Origin: Zobellella iuensis
GTDB lineage: Bacteria; Pseudomonadota; Gammaproteobacteria; Enterobacterales; Aeromonadaceae
Assembly (NCBI RefSeq): GCF_016746085.1
Contig: NZ_JAERTZ010000023.1
Location: 35,471 to 99,470 of the forward strand
Length of the DNA: 64,000 bases
Direction of reading: 5' to 3'
Position numbers and translations under genes: made by a program. Shown piece after piece: positions 19,781-26,658 of this stretch (the first letter of the stretch is position 1; every line of letters begins with the position of its first letter). Below the pieces are notes generated by a model. It worked only from the letters and a program-made list of their open reading frames with translations, had not been told where the DNA came from and did no database searches.

Positions 19781-20059
19781 TTATCGGTCTTCGGCTACCA
19801 GCCGTTCCAGGCCGCCTGCCGCCACCAGTTGCTGGTAGAGCGGCCTGGCCTTGCCCGGCCCCAGCACCAGCTGGTGCTCGCCACCGGCCCCCGCCACCAG
19901 GGCGCGTACCTCGCCCAGCTGCGCGATGCGCGCCCTGTCGAGCAGGCCCTCGTTGTGCAGGCACACCCGGACACGGCTGGCGCAATAGCGCAGTCGCGCC
20001 AGGTTCTGTTTGCCGCCCAGGGCGCCCAGCAGCGCCTCCGCCAATGGTTTATCTTCCAT
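19781..20059 (-). CDS. Orphan PTS EIIB domain protein (glucose/sucrose family)
   Basis: A 92-residue stand-alone EIIB domain. It begins LLGALGGKQNLARLRYCASRVRV, matching the family pattern LGGxxNI...CxTRLR in which the cysteine accepts phosphate from EIIA. No EIIC or EIIA gene is nearby, so it cannot transport by itself. It may be a regulatory phospho-carrier or a remnant of a lost permease. ATG 20059 has a strong GGAGG site eight bases upstream and is preferred to longer starts. It is convergent with the LysR gene and 120 bp from the alpha-E gene on the same strand. Confidence 0.7.
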   Translation of the reverse strand: MEDKPLAEALLGALGGKQNLARLRYCASRVRVCLHNEGLLDRARIAQLGEVRALVAGAGGEHQLVLGPGKARPLYQQLVAAGGLERLVAEDR

Positions 20060-20136
20060 CACCGCCTCCTGAATCAAATGGGATCTTGCCACCGGGATCA
20101 TAGCGAGGGACATTCGGATAAATAAAATCGATTTTT

Positions 20137-20173
20137 ACCGGCTCAACATAGATGTGCTCTATATTGAGCCGGT
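20137..20173. repeat. Long hairpin between alpha-E gene and EIIB gene
   Basis: ACCGGCTCAA at 20137-20146 and TTGAGCCGGT at 20164-20173 are perfect arms. Pairing can extend inward through ATAGA/TCTAT with one mismatch, leaving a five-base loop. There is no T-run after it on the minus strand, so it is not a standard terminator. It could stabilise the alpha-E mRNA end or be an operator for EIIB. Confidence 0.6.
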
Positions 20174-20179
20174 CCGGGC

Positions 20180-21160
20180 TCAGCCCTGCTGGCTTTGCAC
20201 CTGCAGGGGGGCCCAGGTGTCGGTTTCAAAAGGCGCGAACCAGCTGAGGCAGATTTCCCCATGCAGTTCACTGAGGGCTATCTGTACCAGGTCGATAAAA
20301 TCGTGCAGCCGATCGGGTTCGCCCGCCAACTTGTCGATGCAGGCCCCGCTCAGCAACCGTTGGCAGCGTTCCGCCGCCGCCAGCGCCGGCTGGTGTCGCG
20401 GCAGGCTGGCCAGCTCCCGCGACAGCTGGTCGATACAGCAGGCCACCGCCCTGGGGAAGGACTCGTCCTGCAGCAGGAAACGCAGCACATCGGGCCCGCG
20501 CACCGCCAGCCGCACCTGCTGGCGGTACATCTGGTAGCCACTCAGGGATTTCAGCACGCTCATCCACTGCAGGGTTTCGAACGGCTTGAGATCCTCGGCG
20601 CTGCGCGGCAACAGGTTGGCCGAGCGCACGTCTATGATGCGGGTGGTCATGTCGGCCCGCTCCAGCTGCCGGCCCAGGCGCAGGAAGGTGCGCACCTGGG
20701 TGTGGCTGAGGGTGCCGGCGATGATGCCGTTGACGGTTTCGCAGCTGCGGATGACCCGGGTGAGAAAAGCGTCCCGCTTGCGGGGCGCCAGGCCCTGGGC
20801 CTCCAGCTTGCAGATCCCCAGATACAGCTGGTTGACTTCCTCCCAGATGCTGTTCGGCATCACGTCCCGGGTGGTGCGCAGGTTCTCCCGCGCCGCCGCC
20901 AGCGACGACAGTATGGAGCCCGAATAGCGCCGGTCCATGCACAGGAAGTTCAGCACGCTGACTTCGTCCGGCTCCTGGTAATGCTGGTTGAACAGCGCCT
21001 CGCTGCCGGTGATGGTCACCAGCGACGACCAGCCCAGGCTGGTGGCCTGGGGGAAGTCCAGCAACAGGTGGCTGTTCACGCTGATCAGGCGCGCCGTGTC
21101 TTCGGCCCGTTCCAGATAACGGGCCAGCCAGTAAATGTTTTCAGCTACTCTCGACAGCAT
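20180..21160 (-). CDS. Alpha-E domain protein (DUF403 family)
   Basis: A 326-residue, mostly helical protein of the alpha-E family. The N-terminal MLSRVAENIYWLARYLERAED is diagnostic; the rest is helix-rich with conserved Arg/Glu pairs (LGRQLERADMTTRIID). The biochemical role is unknown. The family is almost always encoded beside circularly permuted ATP-grasp and transglutaminase-like proteins. Here it starts 2 bp after the ATP-grasp gene, so they are co-translated. A fused paralogue is encoded at 26659-29268. Confidence 0.88.
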   Translation of the reverse strand: MLSRVAENIYWLARYLERAEDTARLISVNSHLLLDFPQATSLGWSSLVTITGSEALFNQHYQEPDEVSVLNFLCMDRRYSGSILSSLAAARENLRTTRDVMPNSIWEEVNQLYLGICKLEAQGLAPRKRDAFLTRVIRSCETVNGIIAGTLSHTQVRTFLRLGRQLERADMTTRIIDVRSANLLPRSAEDLKPFETLQWMSVLKSLSGYQMYRQQVRLAVRGPDVLRFLLQDESFPRAVACCIDQLSRELASLPRHQPALAAAERCQRLLSGACIDKLAGEPDRLHDFIDLVQIALSELHGEICLSWFAPFETDTWAPLQVQSQQG

Positions 21161-21162
21161 GA

Positions 21163-22617
21163 TCAGTTCCCTCCCACGTCTACTATCCAGGTGTCCTTGC
21201 TACCTCCACCCTGGGAGGAGTTCACCACCAGCGAGCCCTTGGTCAGCGCCACCCGGGTCAGGCCGCCCATGGTCACGTAGGTCTGCTCGCCCGAGAGGAT
21301 GAAGGGCCGCAGATCCACGTGGCGCGGCTCCATCTCGTGCTCGCACAGGGTAGGCGAGGTCGACAGGGCCAGGGTGGGCTGGGCCATGTAGTTACGCGGA
21401 TTGGCCTTGATCAGCTCGGCAAACTGCTTCTGCTCGGCGGCGGTGGAGTGAGGCCCGACCAGCATGCCGTAACCGCCCGACTCGTTGGCGGGCTTGACCA
21501 CCAGCTTGTCGAGATTGGCCAGCACATAGTCGCGATCCTGCTCGAACATGCACAAATAGCTGGGCACATTGGGCAGCAAGGGCTCCTCGCTCAGGTAGAA
21601 ACGGATGATCTCGGGCACGAAGGCGTAGATGACCTTGTCGTCCGCCACCCCGGCGCCGGGCGCGTTGGCCAGCGCCACCTTGCCCCGGCGCCAGGCCCGC
21701 ATCAGGCCGGGCACGCCCAGCATGGACTCCGGGTTGAAGGCTTCCGGATCGAGGAACATGTCGTCGATACGGCGGTAGATCACGTCCACCCGCTTGAGGC
21801 CGTCCACGGTGCGCATATACACGCAGTCGTCGTCCAGCACCACCAGATCCGGCCCTTCCACCAGCTCCACCCCCATCTGCTGGGCCAGGTAGGAATGCTC
21901 GAAGTAGGCGGAGTTGTAGATGCCCGGGGTCAGCACCACGATTTGCGGATCCTCTCCCGGCCGGGGCGACATGCTGGCCAGCATGTCGTAGAGCTGGGCC
22001 GGGTAGTCGTCCAGGGGCTGGATGCGACCGGTGGCGAACAGCTCCGGCAACACCCGCTTGGTGACGTTGCGGTTCTCCAGCATGTAGGACACTCCCGAGG
22101 GCACCCGCAGGTTGTCCTCCAGCACGTAGAGGGTGCCGTCCTTGTCGCGCACCAGATCCGAGCCGCAGATATGGGCCCACACCCGGTGCGGCGGCGTGAT
22201 CCCCACGCACTGGGGCCGGAAGTTCACCGACTGGGCCAGCACCTCGGCGGGCAGTATCCCCTCCTTGACGATACGCTGCTCGTGATAGAGATCATCGATA
22301 AAGAGGTTGAGCGCCTTGACCCTTTGCTTCAGGCCGGCGGCGGTTTTTTGCCATTCATTCAAAGGGATGATGCGCGGCACTATGTCGAAGGGCCAGGCCC
22401 GGTCGATCATATTGCCCTCGGTATAGACGGTAAAGGTGATACCCATGGCCTGGATGGCCACTTCCGCGGCCGCCTTGTGTTCGGCAAGCTCATGGGGAGC
22501 GAGTTGCGCCAGGTATTCACACAACATCTTCGCTTCCGCCCGGGCAACGCCCGGCTGGGCAATCAGCTCATCGTAAAATCCGTTGCACGCATAGTTATGC
22601 CAGTTCGCTTTGCTCAT
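21163..22617 (-). CDS. Circularly permuted type 2 ATP-grasp protein (DUF404/407)
   Basis: A 484-residue ATP-grasp-like ligase. The N-terminal part (FTVYTEGNMIDRAWPFDIVPRIIP) and the nucleotide/metal segment LYVLEDNLRVPSGVSYML (163-180) with E167/D168/N169 mark the circularly permuted family. The C-terminal KPANESGGYGMLVGPH carries the Lys and Gly-loop of the permuted half. Families of this type are predicted to form amide or peptide bonds; no substrate is known. ATG 22617 (MSKANWHNY) starts at the conserved N-terminus. An open frame extends 129 bp further upstream but has no family similarity that I can see. It is coupled to the alpha-E gene. Confidence 0.87.
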   Translation of the reverse strand: MSKANWHNYACNGFYDELIAQPGVARAEAKMLCEYLAQLAPHELAEHKAAAEVAIQAMGITFTVYTEGNMIDRAWPFDIVPRIIPLNEWQKTAAGLKQRVKALNLFIDDLYHEQRIVKEGILPAEVLAQSVNFRPQCVGITPPHRVWAHICGSDLVRDKDGTLYVLEDNLRVPSGVSYMLENRNVTKRVLPELFATGRIQPLDDYPAQLYDMLASMSPRPGEDPQIVVLTPGIYNSAYFEHSYLAQQMGVELVEGPDLVVLDDDCVYMRTVDGLKRVDVIYRRIDDMFLDPEAFNPESMLGVPGLMRAWRRGKVALANAPGAGVADDKVIYAFVPEIIRFYLSEEPLLPNVPSYLCMFEQDRDYVLANLDKLVVKPANESGGYGMLVGPHSTAAEQKQFAELIKANPRNYMAQPTLALSTSPTLCEHEMEPRHVDLRPFILSGEQTYVTMGGLTRVALTKGSLVVNSSQGGGSKDTWIVDVGGN

Positions 22618-23256
22618 AAGCGTGATTCCCGATATTTTTTTGTTTGGATGAGAAATGCTCGCTAACCCATCCCCTACATCACTACTGCATCTAAACAGAT
22701 GCTTAATCGATAAAGCAACCGGCATGCCAACCTTTGGCACTTTCAATGGAACCCTACTTTAATAACCGTATTTTAATTATCCTCCCGTGATTCATTGCAC
22801 CAATACAGCTCACCTTCCTGGAGGTCATCACCAAAAAGGGTCAATGTAATTATATTGCTATAGGAGAGCCTATCTTTTGTTAAGGTAGCGGCACCCTCAT
22901 CAGACCACCACACGGACTCAAATGCACCAAAATGATCCCCCTAGAACATATTAATGCACCCTAAAAGCGCACCTTCCTATACAGGATACGGATATTGAAT
23001 ATAGGCCTGTCGATATTGATAACACCATTTACCCCATCCGCGAAATCAAAAAAACCACAAAAGTGTCATCAAGATCACACCCCAGCGGGAGTCATGATGA
23101 AGTTTTTATTCTTTTTAGCCATAGCGCTTGCCTTTTAAAACGCCTGCGGCAAAAGTGGAACATCTGCCGTAAAAAAGCAGGCACATTAATTGCTTAAAAA
23201 CAGAGCCTGCTTCTGCACTGTTATTTTAATCTTCACCCACAGATCGGACCGAGCCT
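22618..23256. other. AT-rich divergent control region with a lipoprotein-like remnant
   Basis: 639 bp between the two arms of the ATP-grasp/transglutaminase cluster, much more AT-rich than the surroundings. It must carry both promoters. Visible items: a direct repeat GATATTGA at 22991-22998 and 23012-23019 (21 bp apart, two helical turns), and a disrupted small lipoprotein-like reading frame at 23094-23189. No other credible gene is seen. Confidence 0.6.
23094..23189 (+). pseudogene. Small lipoprotein-like frame with an in-frame stop
   Basis: From ATG 23094 the frame reads MMKFLFFLAIALAF, then TAA, then NACGKSGTSAVKKQAH and a second TAA. If the first stop (23136-23138) were TTA (Leu), the product would be a 31-residue lipoprotein with lipobox L-N-A-C, in the style of entericidin-like peptides. 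A GGGAG site precedes the ATG at good spacing. It is either a recent single-base loss, a sequencing error, or chance. The hydrophobic start, lipobox position and ribosome site together make chance less likely. No named family is claimed. Confidence 0.45.
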
Positions 23257-26200
23257 ATGACTATTCGCGTTGCACTCAAGCATGTCACCCGCTATGACTT
23301 CGATAAACCGGTTTCGCTGTCTCCCCACTTGGTTCGCCTGCGGCCCGCGCCCCATTGCCGCACCCCGATTGACGCCTATTCATTGAAAGTGTCGGGCGGC
23401 GAGTATTTTATCAACTGGCAGCAGGACCCCTTCGGCAACCACCTGGCCCGACTGGTGTTTCCGGAAAAGCTTTCCCACCTGCAGGTAGAGGTGGAGGTGA
23501 TAGCGCCGCAGACGGTGATCAACCCCTTCGACTTCTTCGTGGAAGACTACGCCAAGGCCTTCCCCTTCGACTATCCCGAGGCCCTGAGCAAGGAGCTGGC
23601 ACCCTACCTGGAAGCCGATGACGCCGGCCCGCTCGTGCGGGACTGGCTGGCGAGCGTCGACCGCCGACCGCGGCCGGTGGTCGACTTCCTGGTGGCGCTC
23701 AACCAGCGGCTGCAGCAAGATATCGACTACAACATCCGCATGGAGCCCGGGGTGCAGAGCCCGGAAGAAACCCTGTCGCTGCGCCGGGGCTCCTGCCGGG
23801 ATTCGGCCTGGCTGCTGGTACAGATATTTCGCCATCTGGGGCTGGCGGCCCGCTTCGTGTCCGGTTATCTCATCCAGCTCACCGCCGACGTCAAGGCCCT
23901 CGACGGCCCTTCCGGCGCCGAGGCCGACTTTACCGATCTGCACGCCTGGACCGAGGTCTACATTCCCGGCGCCGGCTGGGTTGGGCTGGACCCCACCTCG
24001 GGCCTGTTCGCCGGCGAGGGCCACCTGCCCCTGGCCGCCACCCCCGAGCCCTCCAGCGCCGCCCCCATCTCCGGCTTTACCGACGAGTGCGAGGTGACAT
24101 TCGGTTTCGATATGCAACTGACCCGCATCCACGAGGATCCGCGGGTCACCAAGCCCTACAGCGACGAACAGTGGCAGGCCATCCTCGCCCTGGGCGAGCA
24201 GGTGGACGAACGGTTGCAGCAGCAGGATTTGCGCCTGACCATGGGCGGCGAGCCCACCTTCGTGTCCATCGACGACATGGACGCCCCCGAGTGGAACACC
24301 GACGCCCAGGGGCCCACCAAACGGCGGCTGGCGGAAGGCCTGCTGCGCCGGCTGCGGCCCCACTTCGCCCCCGGCAGCCTGGTGCACTACCAGCAGGGCA
24401 AGTGGTACCCCGGCGAACCCCTGCCCCGCTGGGCCCTGGCCTGCTACTGGCGCAAGGACGGCCAGCCGGTATGGCGGGACGATCGCTGGCTGGCGGACAT
24501 CGACAAGCACTACGCCGTCACCCCCGAGCACGCCCGGCTGTTCGGCCAGGCCCTGGTCAAGCGCCTCGGCATCGCCGACAAGTGGCTGATCCCCTGCTTC
24601 GAGGACGCCTACTACTACCTCTGGCTGGAGCAGCGCCAACCGGTGGACGTGGAGCTGCGCGGCGAAAACCTCAAGGACGAAGAAAACCGCCGGCGCCTGG
24701 CCCGGCTGCTGGAGCGGGGGCTGGACGAGATCACCGGCTTCGCCCTGCCGCTGCTGCGGGATCAGGGCGGCCAGCGCTGGCGCACCGGGCCCTGGCCGGT
24801 GCGGCGCGAATCCCTCTATCTGATCCCCGGCGACTCGCCCATGGGCCTGCGCCTGCCGCTGTCGTCCCTGCCCCTGGCCGGCCGCGAAGACCAGCCCCAG
24901 CCCACCAGCCTGTTCGAGCCCAGGCCGCCGCTGCCGGATTTGCACGGCGAGGTGGCCAGCCGCTACAGCGCCTGGCAGCGCCAGTTCGAGGTGGGCGGCC
25001 ACCACCAGCCGGCGCCGGGCCAGCAGTGGCAGGAGCAGCAGGCGGAGCAAAACAACGGCACCATCCACACCGCCCTCTGCCTGGAGCCGCGCGAGGGCAA
25101 GCTGTTCCTGTTTATGCCGCCCCTGCCCCGGCTGGAGGATTACCTGGCGCTCTTGGCCGCGGTGGAGCAGACCGCCGCCGCCCTGGAGCTGCCGGTGTGC
25201 ATCGAGGGCTATGCCCCGCCGGCGGACCCGCGCCTGGAGAAGTTTATGATCACCCCGGACCCGGGCGTGATCGAGGTGAACATCATGCCCGCCAAAAGCT
25301 GGCCCGAGCTGGTGCGCAACACCGAAATCCTCTACGAAGAGGCCCGCCTGTCCCGCCTGGGCACCGAGAAATTCATGCTCGACGGCCGCCACACCGGCAC
25401 CGGCGGCGGCAACCACGTCACCCTGGGGGGCGAAACCCCGGCGGATTCGCCCTTCCTGCGCCGGCCCGATCTGCTGGCCAGCCTGCTCGGCTACTGGCAG
25501 CACCACCCCAGCCTGTCCTATTTGTTCAGCGGCCTGTTCATGGGGCCCACCAGCCAGGCGCCGCGCATCGACGAGGCCCGCCACGAGGCCCTGTACGAAC
25601 TGGAGATCGCCCTGCAGCAGATGCCGGTGGGCGAAGTGCCCCAGCCCTGGATGGTGGACCGGCTGCTGCGCAACCTGCTCACCGACATCACCGGCAACAC
25701 CCACCGCGCCGAGTTCTGCATCGACAAACTCTATTCCCCGGACAGCCCCACCGGCCGGCTCGGGCTGGTGGAGCTGCGCGGCTTCGAGATGCCGCCCCAC
25801 GCCCGCATGAGCCTGATGCAGCAGCTGCTGATCCGCGCCCTGGTGGCCCGCTTCGCCGCCGAGCCCTATCGCCGTCCGCTGGTGCGCTGGGGCACGGCGC
25901 TGCACGACCGCTGGCTGCTGCCCCACTATATTTGGGCCGACCTGCTCGACGTGCTCACCGATCTGCGCCGCCAGGGCCTCGACTTCAACCCCGAGTGGTT
26001 CGCCCCCTTCCTGGAATTCCGCTTCCCCCACTACGGCCAGGTCTGCTACGACCAGGTGCAGCTGGAGCTGCGCCAGGCCATCGAACCCTGGCATGTACTG
26101 GGCGAGGAGGTGAGCGGCGGCGGCACCGCCCGCTACGTGGACTCCTCGGTGGAGCGGGTGCAGGTGAAGCTGTCCGGCTACAACCCGGCCCGCCACGTGC

Positions 26201-26589
26201 TCACCTGCAACGGCCGGCGGGTACCCCTTACCCCCACCGGGGTCAACGGCGAGGCGGTGGCCGGGGTGCGCTACCGGGCCTGGCAGCCGGCCTCGGCGCT
26301 GCATCCGCTGATCCCGGTGCAGGCACCGCTGGTGTTCGACCTTGTCGACAGCTGGAACCAGCGCTCCCTCGGCGGCTGCACCTACCACGTGTCGCACCCG
26401 GCCGGGCGCAACTACGAGAGCTTTCCGATCAATGCCAACGAGGCCGAAGCCCGTCGCCTGGCCCGCTTCTGGGCCATGGGCCACAGCCAGGGGACGGTGG
26501 TGATACCGCCGGAAAGCCCCGCCGGTGAATACCCCCATACCCTGGATCTGCGACGCCACTACAGATCCGCGGGCGATGCCAGTCTATAA
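23257..26589 (+). CDS. Transglutaminase-like + DUF2126 giant protein
   Basis: An 1110-residue protein. Residues 1-80 are the beta-rich transglutaminase N-terminal module (ALKHVTRYDFDKPVSLSPHLVRLRP). The catalytic triad of the papain-like transglutaminase fold is intact: C180 (RRGSCRDSAW), H229 (DLHAWTEVY) and D245 (GLDPTSG). From about residue 320 it is DUF2126 (LTMGGEPTFVSIDDMDAPEWN, FIEGYAPPADPRLEKF-like segment, GGGNHVTLGG). DUF2126 has no known activity. No signal peptide is seen. It is the first gene of the plus-strand arm, 69 bp before the ATP-grasp/alpha-E fusion. The expected chemistry is making or breaking an amide or isopeptide bond. Confidence 0.87.
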   Translation: MTIRVALKHVTRYDFDKPVSLSPHLVRLRPAPHCRTPIDAYSLKVSGGEYFINWQQDPFGNHLARLVFPEKLSHLQVEVEVIAPQTVINPFDFFVEDYAKAFPFDYPEALSKELAPYLEADDAGPLVRDWLASVDRRPRPVVDFLVALNQRLQQDIDYNIRMEPGVQSPEETLSLRRGSCRDSAWLLVQIFRHLGLAARFVSGYLIQLTADVKALDGPSGAEADFTDLHAWTEVYIPGAGWVGLDPTSGLFAGEGHLPLAATPEPSSAAPISGFTDECEVTFGFDMQLTRIHEDPRVTKPYSDEQWQAILALGEQVDERLQQQDLRLTMGGEPTFVSIDDMDAPEWNTDAQGPTKRRLAEGLLRRLRPHFAPGSLVHYQQGKWYPGEPLPRWALACYWRKDGQPVWRDDRWLADIDKHYAVTPEHARLFGQALVKRLGIADKWLIPCFEDAYYYLWLEQRQPVDVELRGENLKDEENRRRLARLLERGLDEITGFALPLLRDQGGQRWRTGPWPVRRESLYLIPGDSPMGLRLPLSSLPLAGREDQPQPTSLFEPRPPLPDLHGEVASRYSAWQRQFEVGGHHQPAPGQQWQEQQAEQNNGTIHTALCLEPREGKLFLFMPPLPRLEDYLALLAAVEQTAAALELPVCIEGYAPPADPRLEKFMITPDPGVIEVNIMPAKSWPELVRNTEILYEEARLSRLGTEKFMLDGRHTGTGGGNHVTLGGETPADSPFLRRPDLLASLLGYWQHHPSLSYLFSGLFMGPTSQAPRIDEARHEALYELEIALQQMPVGEVPQPWMVDRLLRNLLTDITGNTHRAEFCIDKLYSPDSPTGRLGLVELRGFEMPPHARMSLMQQLLIRALVARFAAEPYRRPLVRWGTALHDRWLLPHYIWADLLDVLTDLRRQGLDFNPEWFAPFLEFRFPHYGQVCYDQVQLELRQAIEPWHVLGEEVSGGGTARYVDSSVERVQVKLSGYNPARHVLTCNGRRVPLTPTGVNGEAVAGVRYRAWQPASALHPLIPVQAPLVFDLVDSWNQRSLGGCTYHVSHPAGRNYESFPINANEAEARRLARFWAMGHSQGTVVIPPESPAGEYPHTLDLRRHYRSAGDASL

Positions 26590-26611
26590 TCCCGTGCAGA
26601 TGCACAATACC

Positions 26612-26640
26612 GCCGGCCGCATCCCCCGGATGCGGCCGGC
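26612..26640 (+). terminator. Strong hairpin between the DUF2126 and fusion genes
   Basis: GCCGGCCGCATCC and GGATGCGGCCGGC form a 13-bp stem with a CCC loop, followed by CTTT. The short U-tract makes it at best a partial terminator or an mRNA-processing hairpin inside the operon. It lies 22 bp after the DUF2126 stop and 18 bp before the next start, so it may set the ratio of the two proteins. Confidence 0.55.
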
Positions 26641-26658
26641 CTTTACCCGGTAACCGCC

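Noticed and set aside
23380..26559. A long open frame on the minus strand opposite the transglutaminase-DUF2126 gene (over 1000 codons)
   Set aside because: It is the GC-rich shadow of the real gene: low-complexity G/A/Q/H-rich translation, no family similarity, while the plus strand has an intact catalytic triad.
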